From assembly GCF_023701945.1 (NCBI RefSeq), contig NZ_JABAEF010000007.1:243332-307331 (forward strand): a DNA stretch of 64,000 nt, given 5' to 3'. The position numbers and the translations under genes are program-made. The notes beneath the pieces were generated by a model. The model did not search any database and was not told the origin of the DNA. It saw nothing but the letters and a program-made list of their open reading frames with translations. The stretch is from Rhizobium sp. CG5. Its GTDB lineage: Bacteria > Pseudomonadota > Alphaproteobacteria > Rhizobiales > Rhizobiaceae. Of the stretch, positions 1 through 8,978 are shown one piece after another (the first letter of the stretch is position 1; the number at the start of each line of letters is the position of its first letter).

Positions 1-11
1 GAGATGGAAAA

Positions 12-206
12 ATGGCCTTCAAGATCATCGCATCGCAATGCACGCAGTGCTCGGCCTGCGAATTCGAATGCCCGACCGGGGCAATCAAGTTCAAGGGCGA
101 GACCTACGTGATCGACCCGAACAAATGCACCGAATGCGAGGGATATTTCGAGACCCAGCAATGTGCGGCGGTCTGTCCGGTGCCCAAGACTTGCGTCCCC
201 GCCTGA
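12..206 (+). CDS. fdxN: FdxN-type 2[4Fe-4S] ferredoxin
   Basis: Small 64-residue bacterial-type ferredoxin. The first cluster motif ([11 protein letters not shown] followed by PTGAI) is near residues 10-20. The second half carries CTECEGYF, then a short insertion, then [11 protein letters not shown], which is the FdxN pattern normally encoded directly after nifB. Ferredoxins of this kind supply electrons in nitrogenase maturation or reduction. A purine-rich GAGATGGAAAA precedes the ATG at 12. The gene is complete, and nifB would be expected just left of the window but cannot be seen. It heads a co-directional set with the LRV, nifZ, nifT and SIR2-like genes. Confidence 0.93.
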   Translation: MAFKIIASQCTQCSACEFECPTGAIKFKGETYVIDPNKCTECEGYFETQQCAAVCPVPKTCVPA

Positions 207-224
207 TCCATCCGGGCCGGACAA

Positions 225-270
225 CCCGGCTGCCGCATTCGGGCTTTGACCCCGTCTGCCGGCAGCCGGG
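225..270 (+). other. Stem-loop between fdxN and the LRV gene
   Basis: An 11-bp perfect inverted repeat (225-235 CCCGGCTGCCG and 260-270 CGGCAGCCGGG) encloses a 24-base loop in the 140-base gap after fdxN. No T-tract follows, so it looks like an mRNA processing or stability element rather than an intrinsic terminator. I infer it lowers expression of the downstream accessory genes relative to nifB-fdxN. Confidence 0.5.
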
Positions 271-346
271 CACTGTCCCGGATACGATCTCGCCCGAGAG
301 CCCGTCGGCACAGGACGGGCGTCTTTCAACCGGCAAGGCGGCAGCG

Positions 347-1159
347 ATGATGAGCGAAGGGAAAGACATGGCGCCGGGCGAGGACGTGCCGGCGATCGAC
401 TGGCTCGGCAATCCGGTCTCGTGCGGCGATTGCCCGCATGAGGAAAACCGCATCTCCGGCCGTTGCGATCTCGGCCGGGCCTGCGTGCGCGATCTGCGGG
501 CCCGGCGGATCGACCGGTTCTTCTCGATCAATCCGGATCTGGCCGAAAACTATCTCGCGCACCCCTTCTTCGAGCTGCGCACCATCGCGGCCCGTTATGC
601 CTCGCCGTTCCGGCTCATTCCCTTGCTGTCGGACCCGGAACCTGATGTGCGGGCCATGGCGGCGCTGCGATTGCCGGTGGCGCGGGTGCTGGCCCTGCGC
701 CGCGATCCCGACCGGCGTGTCAGGATCGCGCTGGCGCGTCGCCTGTCCGGGGACGATCTGCTGCCGTTGCTGGCGGATCCCGATTACCAGGTGCGCCTGT
801 CGGCGGCGCGGGCCGCCACACCGGCGCTGCTCGTCTCGTGCCTGGACGACCCCGAGCCCGATATCCGCCGCGAGGCGGCGCGCCGGATCGATCATGTTCA
901 CCTGCCGGCGCTGGTCGGCGACCCCGAGCCGCTGGTGCGCATCGAGGTGGCGCGGCGGCTGGAGGTCGGTCGGCTGCATCTTCTCAGTCGCGACCCCGAT
1001 TTCCGGGTGCGCTACGCGGTCGCCGAGCGGGTGGCCGTGGACGATCTTGCCCTCTTCCTCACCGACGAGGACGAGGCGGTGCGCGAAATCGCGCGGGAAC
1101 GCGCCGGCATAGACAAGGTTGGCATCTACAATCTTGGCATCGACAACAAGGAGACCTGA
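347..1159 (+). CDS. LRV (leucine-rich repeat variant) FeS4-binding protein of nif clusters
   Basis: About 270 residues. An N-terminal cysteine module (CGDC, then GRC and ACVRD, near residues 28-52) is followed by a run of roughly 24-residue repeats of the type LLxDPDxxVRxxxAxRLP. This matches the LRV family, first known from a gene near nifB in Azotobacter, where the Cys module binds a [4Fe-4S] cluster and the repeats form a curved helical solenoid. Its function in nitrogen fixation is unknown. Two starts are plausible: ATG at 347 (immediately repeated at 350), or ATG at 368, which has the better ribosome site (GAAGGGA). A longer reading upstream overlaps fdxN and is not credible. Confidence 0.85.
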   Translation: MMSEGKDMAPGEDVPAIDWLGNPVSCGDCPHEENRISGRCDLGRACVRDLRARRIDRFFSINPDLAENYLAHPFFELRTIAARYASPFRLIPLLSDPEPDVRAMAALRLPVARVLALRRDPDRRVRIALARRLSGDDLLPLLADPDYQVRLSAARAATPALLVSCLDDPEPDIRREAARRIDHVHLPALVGDPEPLVRIEVARRLEVGRLHLLSRDPDFRVRYAVAERVAVDDLALFLTDEDEAVREIARERAGIDKVGIYNLGIDNKET

Positions 1160-1162
1160 GCC

Positions 1163-1498
1163 ATGGGACTTGGACGCGAACAGGACGTGGAAATCCGCCG
1201 GCCGCCGGTGCTCAATCCGGGAGAGCGGGTGCGGGCCACCCGCCACGTCAAGAATGACGGCACCTATCCCGGCAAGGAGATCGGCGAAAATCTCGTGCGC
1301 AAGGGCGACGTCGGCTATGTCCGCGATATCGGGACATTTCTCCAGCAATTCTACATCTATTCCGTCGAGTGGGTCGACCGCGGCACGCTGGTCGGCATGC
1401 GCGCCCGGGAACTCGAGAGCCTCGACAGGCCCGTGAAGCCGCCGGTGCCGGCGCCTGACCAACCCCAAACGGCCGATGCCGGGAGTGCAATGCCATGA
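1163..1498 (+). CDS. nifZ: NifZ nitrogen fixation protein
   Basis: A 111-residue protein whose core (PGERVRATRHVKNDGTYPG, then KGDVGYVRDIGTFLQQFYIYSVEW, then VGMRARELE) is the NifZ domain. NifZ assists P-cluster assembly in the MoFe protein, acting on the second half of the cofactor fusion in Azotobacter. The C-terminal 25 residues are a Pro-rich tail. The start lies three bases after the LRV stop, and the end overlaps nifT by four bases (ATGA), so the genes are translationally coupled. Confidence 0.9.
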   Translation: MGLGREQDVEIRRPPVLNPGERVRATRHVKNDGTYPGKEIGENLVRKGDVGYVRDIGTFLQQFYIYSVEWVDRGTLVGMRARELESLDRPVKPPVPAPDQPQTADAGSAMP

Positions 1499-1707
1499 AG
1501 ATCATGATCCGGAAGTCCGATCGCGGCTTTTCCGTCTATGTCCCGAAAAAGGATCTGGAGGAGCCGGTCGTCAAGGCGGACAACGAGACGCTCTGGGGCG
1601 GGGTCGTGACCCTGAAGAACGGCTGGCGGCTGGATCTGCCCGATATGCCTGCCGACACCCGCCTTCCCATCACCGTCGAGGCCCGCAAACTGTCCGGGGA
1701 TGACTGA
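1495..1707 (+). CDS. nifT: NifT/FixU family protein
   Basis: A 70-residue protein beginning MKIMIRKSDRGFSVYVPKKDLEEPVV and containing LWGGVVTLKNGWRLDLP, the NifT/FixU signature. Family members are small beta-rich proteins of unknown biochemical role, usually found beside nifZ or nifHDK and dispensable where tested. The ATG overlaps the nifZ stop (ATGA), and the stop overlaps the start of the SIR2-like gene by eight bases, so all three share one transcript. Confidence 0.9.
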   Translation: MKIMIRKSDRGFSVYVPKKDLEEPVVKADNETLWGGVVTLKNGWRLDLPDMPADTRLPITVEARKLSGDD

Positions 1708-2635
1708 CACTGCAGCCACAGTCCTTCACGCGACCATGGAGATCAAGCCGATGAACGCCATACTGAACAATGACTTTCTCTTCGCCGTCGATGGTGCGGA
1801 GGCCGAAGCGGCCCTTGACGGGATCGGTGCTGATCTCCTGGCGGGCCGTCTCGTCCCCTATCTCGGGCCCGGCCTGTTGTCGCTCGACGAGGCTGGATCG
1901 TCCGTGCCGGTTTCGCCGGAACAGGTGGCCGCCGAACTCCATGCGCGGGCACCGGCACCATCGCGCATCCGCACTAACATGTGGTCGGTCGCGCAGTTCA
2001 TCGAGCAGCGCCGCCATCGATCGACGCTTGCCAAATGGATGTCGGAGATCTTTGCCGCCGAGCCGCGGCCTTGCGCCCTGCACCACTGGCTGGCGCGAAT
2101 GCCATTGCCGCTGGTCGTCGATACCTGGTATGATGGCGGGATGCGTGCCGCCTTGCTGGACAGCGGCCGGGACGATGTCGTGTCGATCCAGGGCATCACC
2201 CGGTCAGGGGAATTTCGCGATATCTGGAGCAAGGCCTACCGGCTGGACGGAACGCAAACCGATGAGGAGGCCGCTGACAAAGCGACGACGGTGCTCTATG
2301 AACCGCATGGCGGCGCGCGGCCGTCCGGCAATTTCCTGGTTGCCGATTCCGACTATGTCGAGGTCCTGACGGAAATCGATATCCAGACGCCCATTCCGGA
2401 CGTGGTCAAAGAGCGGCGCGGCGCCCTCGGCTTCGTTTTCCTCGGCTGCCGCTTCCACGACCAGATGTTGCGCACCTATGCGCGCCAGATCATGAAACGG
2501 TCGAAGGGGCCGCATTTCGCCGTGATGATCGCAGCGGAACTGACGAAAAACGAGCGACGTTTCCTCGCCGACAACGGCATCACGCTGGTCGACATGCCGC
2601 TTGGCGCCGCGATCGACAGGCTGGTCAGGCTTTAG
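1700..2635 (+). CDS. SIR2-like (SIR2_2-type) domain protein in the nif operon
   Basis: A 311-residue protein with features of the SIR2-like Rossmann fold: the early LVPYLGPGLLSL loop (near 52-63), a middle PLVVDTWYD corresponding to the family TTNYD position, and a late GFVFLGCRFHDQMLRTYARQI motif typical of SIR2_2 proteins. Such domains bind or hydrolyse NAD in other contexts, but catalysis is not demonstrable here. The classic zinc-binding cysteines of deacylase sirtuins are absent. The start at 1700 overlaps nifT by eight bases; a later in-frame ATG at 1751 is an alternative. The tight coupling suggests a role linked to nitrogenase, not yet known. Confidence 0.7.
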   Translation: MTDTAATVLHATMEIKPMNAILNNDFLFAVDGAEAEAALDGIGADLLAGRLVPYLGPGLLSLDEAGSSVPVSPEQVAAELHARAPAPSRIRTNMWSVAQFIEQRRHRSTLAKWMSEIFAAEPRPCALHHWLARMPLPLVVDTWYDGGMRAALLDSGRDDVVSIQGITRSGEFRDIWSKAYRLDGTQTDEEAADKATTVLYEPHGGARPSGNFLVADSDYVEVLTEIDIQTPIPDVVKERRGALGFVFLGCRFHDQMLRTYARQIMKRSKGPHFAVMIAAELTKNERRFLADNGITLVDMPLGAAIDRLVRL

Positions 2636-2683
2636 CCGGGAAGGGCTGGCGCACCACGCCGGTTCCGCCCGACCCCGCCGCGA

Positions 2684-4429
2684 TCAGAACTTCTTCACCG
2701 GGATATCGTGCCGGCGCAGCGCATAGCCGACCTGGCGCGGCGTCAGTCCGAGGATCCGCGCCGCCTTGGCCTGAACCCAGCCGGACCGCTCCATCGCATC
2801 GACCAGCCTGTCGCGCTCCGTCAACCGGCCGGCCTGGGCGGGACAGTCGGCATCCTCGGGATCGCAGGACCGCGCAGGACGCGGCGAGGCGTCACGCTCC
2901 GCCGGTGCAGGCCTTTCGGCAGCGCCGACCGGCAATGTCCTGCCGCTGGCCAGCGCGTCGATGGCACTGGGCGGCCCCTTGCCGTTTCCCTTCCACAACA
3001 GGGCCGAGAGACATTGGCCGGTGCTGCAGGCGAAATCCTGGGTGTCGATCACCTCGGATCGGGTCAAGGTCGCGGTTCGCTGCACGCAGTTTTCCAGCTC
3101 ACGGACGTTGCCGGGAAAATAGCATCGGGAGATCAGGTCCAGGGAGTTCTTGCTGAATGTCATCTTGCGCCGGTTTTCGCGGTTGAAGCGCTCGAGAAAG
3201 GATTCGGCAATGCGCGGGATGTCGCCCTTGCGTTCGCGCAGCGGCGGCAGCGTGACCGGCACGACGCTGATCCGGTAGTAGAGATCGGCGCGAAATTCGT
3301 GGCGCCGCACGGCATCCTCAAGATCGCGGTTGGTGGCGCAGATCAGCCGGACATCGACCTTGATCGTCTTGTTGCCGCCGACCCTTTCGAACTCGCCTTC
3401 CTGCAGCACGCGCAACAGCTTGGCCTGGAACGATGCCGAGATCTCGCCGATCTCGTCGAGCAGCAGCGTGCCGCCATGGGCCAGTTCGAAGCGGCCGATG
3501 CGCTGGCTCGTGGCGCCGGTAAAGGCACCCTTTTCATGGCCGAAAAGCTCGGATTCAAGCACTGATTCCGGTAGGGCAGCGCAGTTGAGCTTGACGAAAG
3601 GTCTGTCGTGGCGGGGCGAGAGCTCATGGATGGTCTGGGCGAACAGCTCCTTGCCCGTGCCGCTTTCGCCGCGCAACAGCACCGTCGAATTGGTCTTGGC
3701 GACGATGTTGATCGTGTCGAGGACAGTCTTCACGGAGGCGCTTTCGCCGACGATCCGGCTGGGTTTGCCGGGCATGCGGCGCGGCTGCGGTTCGGCCGCG
3801 TATTCGATCGTCTTTTCCAGACGTCGCTGCTGCTCGATCAGCCGTTGCCGGTCTTCGCTCAGGATCCGGTGAAGCCGGATCGTCTGGCCGGCGAGATTGG
3901 CGACCATGGTCAGGAAGCGCATATCGTCGTCCAGGGTGAAGTCGCCACCTTCCTTGCGGGTGCGATCGATCGACAGCGTGCCCAGCACGGCATGATTGAC
4001 CTTGACCGGCACGCCGATGAAGCACACGGCCGGGCCGGAGGTTTCGACATCGGCGAACAGGTGCGACCGGCTGGTGTCGGGGATGACGAGAGGCGTCCCG
4101 GTGGCGACGATCTGGTCGATCACCGCCTGCGGCACCGGCATGAAATGATCTTCGCCGGCGCGATGGCTATATCCGGCCGTCGAGATGATTTCTGGCAGTC
4201 CGTCTTCATCAAGCACGATCAGCGCGCCCTTGCGCATCTGCAGAAAGGACGACAGGATGTTGACGACATTGGCGAGGGTAATTTCCAGTCGCGCCGGCTC
4301 GGCCAGCACCTTGGAGATTTCGTAGATTCCACTCAACGATATATTGGCGCGTCGGTTGGAACTGATCGCGGTTTCGGAGAGCTTCTGCCCTGCCGACGGG
4401 GGGGCAACTCGCTCGACATATTGGTTCAT
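2684..4429 (-). CDS. nifA: NifA, oxygen-sensitive sigma-54 activator of nif genes
   Basis: A 581-residue enhancer-binding protein. It has an N-terminal GAF domain (about 30-185), an AAA+ domain with Walker A GESGTGKE (254-261), the sigma-54 contact loop GAFTGA (301-306) and LLLDEIG (322-328), and a Fis-type helix-turn-helix (about 553-575). Cysteines at 436, 448, 468 and 473 form C-X11-C-X19-C-X4-C, the motif that makes alphaproteobacterial NifA directly oxygen- and redox-sensitive. An AGAGGT ribosome site precedes the ATG. It lies 244 bases downstream of fixX on the same strand, so read-through from the fixA promoter is likely, in addition to any promoter of its own. Confidence 0.97.
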   Translation of the reverse strand: MNQYVERVAPPSAGQKLSETAISSNRRANISLSGIYEISKVLAEPARLEITLANVVNILSSFLQMRKGALIVLDEDGLPEIISTAGYSHRAGEDHFMPVPQAVIDQIVATGTPLVIPDTSRSHLFADVETSGPAVCFIGVPVKVNHAVLGTLSIDRTRKEGGDFTLDDDMRFLTMVANLAGQTIRLHRILSEDRQRLIEQQRRLEKTIEYAAEPQPRRMPGKPSRIVGESASVKTVLDTINIVAKTNSTVLLRGESGTGKELFAQTIHELSPRHDRPFVKLNCAALPESVLESELFGHEKGAFTGATSQRIGRFELAHGGTLLLDEIGEISASFQAKLLRVLQEGEFERVGGNKTIKVDVRLICATNRDLEDAVRRHEFRADLYYRISVVPVTLPPLRERKGDIPRIAESFLERFNRENRRKMTFSKNSLDLISRCYFPGNVRELENCVQRTATLTRSEVIDTQDFACSTGQCLSALLWKGNGKGPPSAIDALASGRTLPVGAAERPAPAERDASPRPARSCDPEDADCPAQAGRLTERDRLVDAMERSGWVQAKAARILGLTPRQVGYALRRHDIPVKKF

Positions 4430-4499
4430 CTGTATACCTCTTGGACTATCCTCAGTTGGATTGTTCCAAGGGCAACCTCCCTAAACCGTATTTTTTGAT

Positions 4500-4521
4500 C
4501 TTGCATGCAAGCTTACGCCCA
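4500..4521 (-). promoter_or_regulatory. Palindrome and weak -24/-12-like element upstream of nifA
   Basis: The fixX-nifA gap holds a perfect 12-bp palindrome CTTGCATGCAAG (4500-4511). On the minus strand, TGGGCGTAAGCTTGC (4521-4507) has GG and GC ten bases apart as in sigma-54 promoters, but the -24 half departs from TGGCAC. No TGT-N10-ACA site was found beside it. Treat as a possible nifA promoter; the rest of the 244-base gap shows nothing else I recognise. Confidence 0.3.
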
Positions 4522-4673
4522 TCGTCCCATTTGTCAATTCGCCTTGACCGCCAGAGGGCCCGCAAATGCGGGGTTTTCAGGCGATTCATGACTGGTTTTT
4601 GACGCCACGGAGTGACCGCCTGGTGCCAGCAGCGCAGGGGGCTGCCGGCGATCGGGCGGCTCGGTCTGTTGGT

Positions 4674-4973
4674 TCAGCCGAACTTGAACAGCACGCCGAA
4701 GCCGCCACGCGGATAGTTCCACTCGATCTCGCCGGTCGCCTCGCACAGCACGCGGCAGGTGCCGCATTCCATGCAGCCGTCGGCGGTGATCTCGACCTGT
4801 CCGGTGTCGTTCTGCTCGTAGCATTTGGCAGGACAGACGCGGGTCAGCGCCAGCAGATTGGCGCTGGGCGTCTCGTGCGGATGCACCGTGATATGCGGCC
4901 GGCCGACATCGACCAGGTAGCGGTTCTGGAAAAGCTTGTCCTCGACGCGGACGTCCTTGATGGCAATGGTCAT
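4674..4973 (-). CDS. fixX: FixX ferredoxin-like protein
   Basis: A 99-residue ferredoxin-like protein with CPAKCYEQ and [11 protein letters not shown], matching FixX, and the conserved C-terminus [10 protein letters not shown]. It acts with FixABC as an electron-bifurcating complex that passes electrons from NADH to a low-potential carrier for nitrogenase. The start at 4973 (MTIAIKDV) follows an AAGGAA-rich stretch; an upstream in-frame extension lacks similarity. It is the last gene of fixABCX, 53 bases after fixC. Confidence 0.95.
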   Translation of the reverse strand: MTIAIKDVRVEDKLFQNRYLVDVGRPHITVHPHETPSANLLALTRVCPAKCYEQNDTGQVEITADGCMECGTCRVLCEATGEIEWNYPRGGFGVLFKFG

Positions 4974-5026
4974 TGCAAAGTTCCTCGTTGACGTGTGTTG
5001 AAAGGCATGCGGAATCAAAGGTCTTG

Positions 5027-6334
5027 TCAGCGCCAGGCAAGCGCCAGCTTCACGGCGTCGGAGACCATGCCCCAACGGCTGCGGTTCTTGACGAATTGCC
5101 CGATCGTCGCCTTTTCCTTGTCGATCTTCGGGGTACCGTCGACGCGCAGGAAATTCTGCGCCGCAGCCGACATCAGTTGCGGATAGGTCATGAAGAAGTT
5201 CTGCGAATTGGTATGCAGAAGCGCCGGCATGTCCTTATGCTTCTTGAGGTCCTTCACGACGAAGCTGTCATCCAGCATGGTCTTGTAGAGGCTGAGATTT
5301 GCAGCGCTCATCGGATCGCGGCGGCTGTTGACCTGGAAGATGGCCTCGGCGGCAATGCGGCCGGAGGTCATGGCGAGGTTTGAACCTTCCCGGTGCACGG
5401 CATTGTTCAACTGCGCGGCGTCGCCCACCACCACCCAGCCATCGCCATAGAGCTGCGGGATGGCCTTGTAGCCGCCTTCCGGGATCAGGTGCGCGGCATA
5501 TTCCTTGACCTCGGACCCGACGAGCAGCGGCCGGACCGAGGGATGGTTCTTGAACTCCTCCAGCAGGGCATAGGGGCTTTCCATGGTCTTGGCATAGTCG
5601 GACACCAGACAGCCGACACCGAGCGAGATGGATTCGCGGTTGGTATAGAGGAAGGCCAAGCCTGTCATGCCCTGCGAGAACGTGCCGGCCGCCTCGATGA
5701 CGCAGCCTTCGTTGCCGGTCAGGCCGAAGCGCTGGCAGATCACCTCCTCGGGCAGGAAGTGCATCTCCTTGACGGCGAGCGCCACGGTTTCCGGCTTCGG
5801 CATGTCGCGCAGGCCGGCCCGGGTGCCCAGAAGCCCGTTGACGCCTTCGGCCAGCACCACGACGTCGGCAAAGATCGCCCCGCCGCGCCGGTCGGTGTGG
5901 ACGCCGATGACCTTGCCGGTGGTGTCGCGTGCCAGTTGCGTGACGGTGGTCTCGCAGAGCACCGTTGCGCCGGCTTCCTTGACCTTGGAGGAAAACCACT
6001 TGTCGAACTGGGCGCGGATGATCGTGTAGCGGTTCGGCTTCTCCTCGTTGAAGTCGTTGGAGCGGTAGTGCATGCCGGTATGGGAGCTGTCATCCATCAT
6101 CCAGAACCGCTGTTCCACCAGATGGCGTTCCAGCGGCGCGTCCTCGCGGAAGTCCGGGATGATCTTTTCCAGCATCGCGGCATACATGATGGCGCCTTGC
6201 ACATTCTTCGAGCCGGCATATTCGCCGCGCTCCAGCTGCAGCACCTTCAGCCCGCGGCTCGCCAGCGTATAGGCGGCTGCATTGCCGGACATGCCGGCAC
6301 CGATGACGATCGCGTCGAATTTTTCCTCGATCAT
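5027..6334 (-). CDS. fixC: FixC flavoprotein
   Basis: A 435-residue FAD protein of the ETF-quinone oxidoreductase family. The N-terminus has the dinucleotide fold [19 protein letters not shown] (about 10-28), and a [19 protein letters not shown] segment in the C-terminal third is the second FAD contact. FixC takes electrons from FixAB and hands them to quinone or to FixX. GAGGAG precedes the ATG. It lies 12 bases after fixB, within the fixABCX operon. Confidence 0.96.
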   Translation of the reverse strand: MIEEKFDAIVIGAGMSGNAAAYTLASRGLKVLQLERGEYAGSKNVQGAIMYAAMLEKIIPDFREDAPLERHLVEQRFWMMDDSSHTGMHYRSNDFNEEKPNRYTIIRAQFDKWFSSKVKEAGATVLCETTVTQLARDTTGKVIGVHTDRRGGAIFADVVVLAEGVNGLLGTRAGLRDMPKPETVALAVKEMHFLPEEVICQRFGLTGNEGCVIEAAGTFSQGMTGLAFLYTNRESISLGVGCLVSDYAKTMESPYALLEEFKNHPSVRPLLVGSEVKEYAAHLIPEGGYKAIPQLYGDGWVVVGDAAQLNNAVHREGSNLAMTSGRIAAEAIFQVNSRRDPMSAANLSLYKTMLDDSFVVKDLKKHKDMPALLHTNSQNFFMTYPQLMSAAAQNFLRVDGTPKIDKEKATIGQFVKNRSRWGMVSDAVKLALAWR

Positions 6335-6346
6335 GGTCAGGGCTCC

Positions 6347-7450
6347 TCAGCTTGCGAGCTTGTCGCGGTTATGGGGCGAGAGCCGTCTGACGAAGGCCTC
6401 GGTGAGGGCAGGCAGAAAGCGCACGGCATCGGTGACGATGCCCACATGGGCGAAATCGAAGATCGGCGCCTTGGGATCGGTATTGATGGCGACGATGAGA
6501 TCGGCACCCTCGACGCCGACCCGGTGCTGGATGGCCCCGGAAATGCCGGCAGCGATATAGAGCTTCGGCCGGATCGTCTTGCCGGTCTGGCCGATCTGGC
6601 GGTCGGACGACATCCAGCCTTTCTGCACCACGGGTCGCGAACAGCCATATTCGGCGCCAAGCGTGGCAGCGAGGTTGCGGATCAGCTGGAAATTTTCCGC
6701 GGCACCCATGCCGAGCCCGCCGGCCACCACGATGTCGGCATAGGCCAGATTGACCTTGGACGACTGGGCGTCGGGAATGAAGCTCCGCACCTTGGTGACG
6801 ATATCTTCCTCGACCATGGACAGCGTGTGCTGGATGACGCGGCCGATCGGCCGTTCCTGGCGGGCCGGCATCGGCATCACGCGGGGGCGCACGGTTGCCA
6901 TCTGCGGGCGGAAGTTCAGCGTGTAGATCGTGCACAGCAGCGAGCCGCCGAAGGTCGGGCGGGTGGCGGCAAGCGACTTGTCCTCGTCGACATCGAGTTC
7001 GGTACAATCGGCCGTGAGCCCGGTCTTGAGCGTCGTGGCGACCGACCCCGCAAGGTCGCGGCCGAGCGTCGTAGCACCCAAAAGCAGGATCTCCGGCTGG
7101 TAGGCGTTGACCAGATCGGTCAGCGCCTTGGAATAGGGCTCGTTGCGATAGTCCCTGAGAACCGGATCCTCGACCAGATAGACCATGTCGGCGCCATGGG
7201 CGAAGCTTTCGGCCACGGCATGCCAGGTGGCCTCGCCCGGCGGGCCGATGACGGCGCCGGCCAGTTGCACCCCGAGCTTGTCGGCCAGCACGCGACCGCA
7301 GCCCAGCAGTTCATAGGAGACCGGATGCACCTGGCCGCGCTCCAGTTCGACCGCAACCCACACATGCTTGTAGGATTTGAAATGCTCGGGCAGTTCCTTC
7401 TTCATGCCGGCTCGGCCGGCGGCGGGGGCAGCTTTCGGGGCGTCTGTCAT
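6347..7450 (-). CDS. fixB: FixB electron transfer flavoprotein alpha-like subunit
   Basis: A 367-residue ETF-alpha homologue. The N-terminal half ([23 protein letters not shown]) is the ETF domain. The C-terminal FAD domain contains VVAGGLGMG, then the [25 protein letters not shown] signature. With FixA it forms the bifurcating flavoprotein that feeds nitrogenase. The start at 7450 is chosen because AAGGAGC sits eight bases upstream; an in-frame ATG 14 codons earlier overlaps fixA. The spacing to fixA is 16 bases. Confidence 0.95.
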   Translation of the reverse strand: MTDAPKAAPAAGRAGMKKELPEHFKSYKHVWVAVELERGQVHPVSYELLGCGRVLADKLGVQLAGAVIGPPGEATWHAVAESFAHGADMVYLVEDPVLRDYRNEPYSKALTDLVNAYQPEILLLGATTLGRDLAGSVATTLKTGLTADCTELDVDEDKSLAATRPTFGGSLLCTIYTLNFRPQMATVRPRVMPMPARQERPIGRVIQHTLSMVEEDIVTKVRSFIPDAQSSKVNLAYADIVVAGGLGMGAAENFQLIRNLAATLGAEYGCSRPVVQKGWMSSDRQIGQTGKTIRPKLYIAAGISGAIQHRVGVEGADLIVAINTDPKAPIFDFAHVGIVTDAVRFLPALTEAFVRRLSPHNRDKLAS

Positions 7451-7466
7451 GGTGGATGCTCCTTGC

Positions 7467-8321
7467 TCAGGCGAGGCAGTTTTCGGCGGCAAGCGCCGCC
7501 TCGATTGCGGGTTTGCGGCTGAAGAGATCGGCGATCAGCTTGTCGGCGAGGTCGCGCGGCAGGTCGCCGGGTTCGCCGATCAGCACGGCCTTGTCCTGGC
7601 GCGCCGTCGGCGCAAAGACGCGCTTGACGACGGTCGGCGAACCGCGAAGGCCGCATTTCAACAGATCCTCGATCCCGGCATCGGCGGCATTCCAGGTGAC
7701 GATCTCGGCCCGTGCTGCACGCAACGCATCGTCGATCGTGCCGCGACGGATTTCGTTGGAGCCTTCCAGCATGGTGATGAGGCAGGGCAACCGGGTCTTC
7801 AGCACCTGCGTTCCGCCCTCGGCGCGCCGCTCGACGGTGATCTCTGCCGCATCCGGATCGACCGAACCGATCCGGGCCACATAGGTGAGTTGCAGCAGGC
7901 CGAGGCGCTTGGCAATGCCGGGGCCAACCTGGGCCGTATCGCCATCGATGGTCTGCTTGCCGGCGAAGATCACGTCGGGTTTGCCGAGTAGGGCGCCGAT
8001 CTTTTCGATCGCCGCCGACAGCGCAAACGACGTCGCCAGCGTATCGGAGCCGGCGAAATAGCGATCGGTCAGGAGAACGCCGCGATCGGCACCATAGGTC
8101 AGCGCCTTGCGCAAGGAATCCGAGGCCATCGGCGGACCCATGGTCAGAACGGTCACCTCGCCGCCATGGGTGTCGCGCATGCGCAGCGCCTCCTCGAGCG
8201 AGAACAGGTCATAGGGATTGATGATGGTCGGCACGCCCTGGCGCATGATGGTGTTGGTCACCGGGTGCACGCGGATCTGCGCCGAGTCCGGCACCTGCTT
8301 GATACAGACGACGATATGCAT
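7467..8321 (-). CDS. fixA: FixA electron transfer flavoprotein beta-like subunit
   Basis: A 284-residue ETF-beta homologue beginning [20 protein letters not shown], with the nucleotide-binding region [31 protein letters not shown] and [19 protein letters not shown]. First gene of fixABCX. It partners FixB in electron bifurcation from NADH to ferredoxin. GGGAGC lies just before the ATG. Upstream are a perfect-spacing sigma-54 promoter and a NifA site, so the operon is NifA-controlled. Confidence 0.96.
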   Translation of the reverse strand: MHIVVCIKQVPDSAQIRVHPVTNTIMRQGVPTIINPYDLFSLEEALRMRDTHGGEVTVLTMGPPMASDSLRKALTYGADRGVLLTDRYFAGSDTLATSFALSAAIEKIGALLGKPDVIFAGKQTIDGDTAQVGPGIAKRLGLLQLTYVARIGSVDPDAAEITVERRAEGGTQVLKTRLPCLITMLEGSNEIRRGTIDDALRAARAEIVTWNAADAGIEDLLKCGLRGSPTVVKRVFAPTARQDKAVLIGEPGDLPRDLADKLIADLFSRKPAIEAALAAENCLA

Positions 8322-8370
8322 GCTCCCGACCTCCAGCCTGATTGTTCAAATATGCTCTGCAAGATCATCA

Positions 8371-8385
8371 GCATAAACCGTGCCA
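8371..8385 (-). promoter_or_regulatory. Sigma-54 (-24/-12) promoter of fixABCX
   Basis: On the minus strand the sequence reads TGGCACGGTTTATGC: the -24 half TGGCACG is perfect, and the GG and GC dinucleotides are exactly ten bases apart. The start of transcription would fall near 8359, leaving a leader of about 38 bases before the fixA ATG at 8321. Confidence 0.88.
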
Positions 8386-8457
8386 AACGCGTCGATGTCG
8401 TGCAGGTCATTGATAAATAACGGTTATATAAAATCGTGATGATGCGCTTGTTGGATT

Positions 8458-8473
8458 TGTCGGGTTCTCGACA
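8458..8473 (-). promoter_or_regulatory. NifA upstream activator sequence for fixABCX
   Basis: TGT-CGGGTTCTCG-ACA is an exact match to the NifA site TGT-N10-ACA, about 75 bases upstream of the -24 element at 8385. That is a normal distance for NifA looping to sigma-54 polymerase. It lies between the nifW terminator and the fixA promoter. Confidence 0.85.
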
Positions 8474-8519
8474 TTGTCGCGTCGTGTCCTCTGCAGAATT
8501 ATCGGCCTGCGTCCGGAAC

Positions 8520-8554
8520 AAAAAAGGGGCCGGTCGCGCCTGGCGCACCGGCCC
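8520..8554 (-). terminator. Rho-independent terminator after nifW
   Basis: The inverted repeat GGGCCGGT (8527-8534) and ACCGGCCC (8547-8554) has a further partly paired centre. Read on the minus strand, the stem is followed by CTTTTTTG. It separates the nifV-cysE-nifW transcript from the fixABCX promoter immediately downstream. Confidence 0.85.
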
Positions 8555-8594
8555 AGTCGGGAACGCGCCCCGATCGGGAGCGCGGGGGAAGGCT

Positions 8595-8978
8595 CTATTG
8601 CTCGGCGAAGGGCTTGAGTGCCGCATCGAACGACACGAAGGCACCGCGCTTTTCCGCCGGCTTGTCGGGATCGTGGTCCTTCAGCACCTTGAAGACCCGC
8701 TGCGACAGGGGCGAGGCCGTCTCGAAATCGGCATAGGCGCGTTCCAGCGTCGAGCGGGCCCGCGCCGCGATGACCCTGTCGGGCAGGCCTTCGAAATCCT
8801 CTTCCGAAAGATACTGACCCATACGCTTGAGGATATGCAGGCGCGCGACATTGAGGATCTGCGGATCGTAGAGCACGCCGAGCTGGTGGAAGAACTCTTC
8901 CGCCGAGGACAGGCCCCGCAGCCGTTCGAGAATGTTATCGACGTCGATGGGACGCGAATTGGACGAGCACTCACTCAT
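8595..8978 (-). CDS. nifW: NifW nitrogenase-protecting protein
   Basis: A 127-residue NifW ([20 protein letters not shown], then [32 protein letters not shown]). NifW is thought to protect or stabilise the MoFe protein against oxygen or during maturation. The internal start at 8978 has its own ribosome site (AAAGGGAGA, about eight bases upstream). Unusually, no stop codon separates it from cysE: the upstream frame reads straight through, so NifW may be made alone, as the tail of a CysE-NifW fusion, or both. Confidence 0.9.
   Translation of the reverse strand: MSECSSNSRPIDVDNILERLRGLSSAEEFFHQLGVLYDPQILNVARLHILKRMGQYLSEEDFEGLPDRVIAARARSTLERAYADFETASPLSQRVFKVLKDHDPDKPAEKRGAFVSFDAALKPFAEQ

Noticed and set aside
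306..320. Sigma-54-like GG-N10-GC spacing before the LRV gene (CGGCACAGGACGGGC)
   Set aside because: The -12 half (GGGC) and the first -24 base do not fit, and no NifA site is nearby. GC-rich DNA gives such spacing by chance.
38..346. N-terminal extension of the LRV frame overlapping fdxN
   Set aside because: The extension is out of frame with fdxN, has no similarity to LRV proteins, and better starts with ribosome sites exist at 347 and 368.
5393..7522. A 709-codon open frame on the plus strand opposite fixC and fixB
   Set aside because: It is antisense to two clear flavoprotein genes, its product is rich in low-complexity His/Gly/Arg sequence, and such mirror frames are common in GC-rich DNA.
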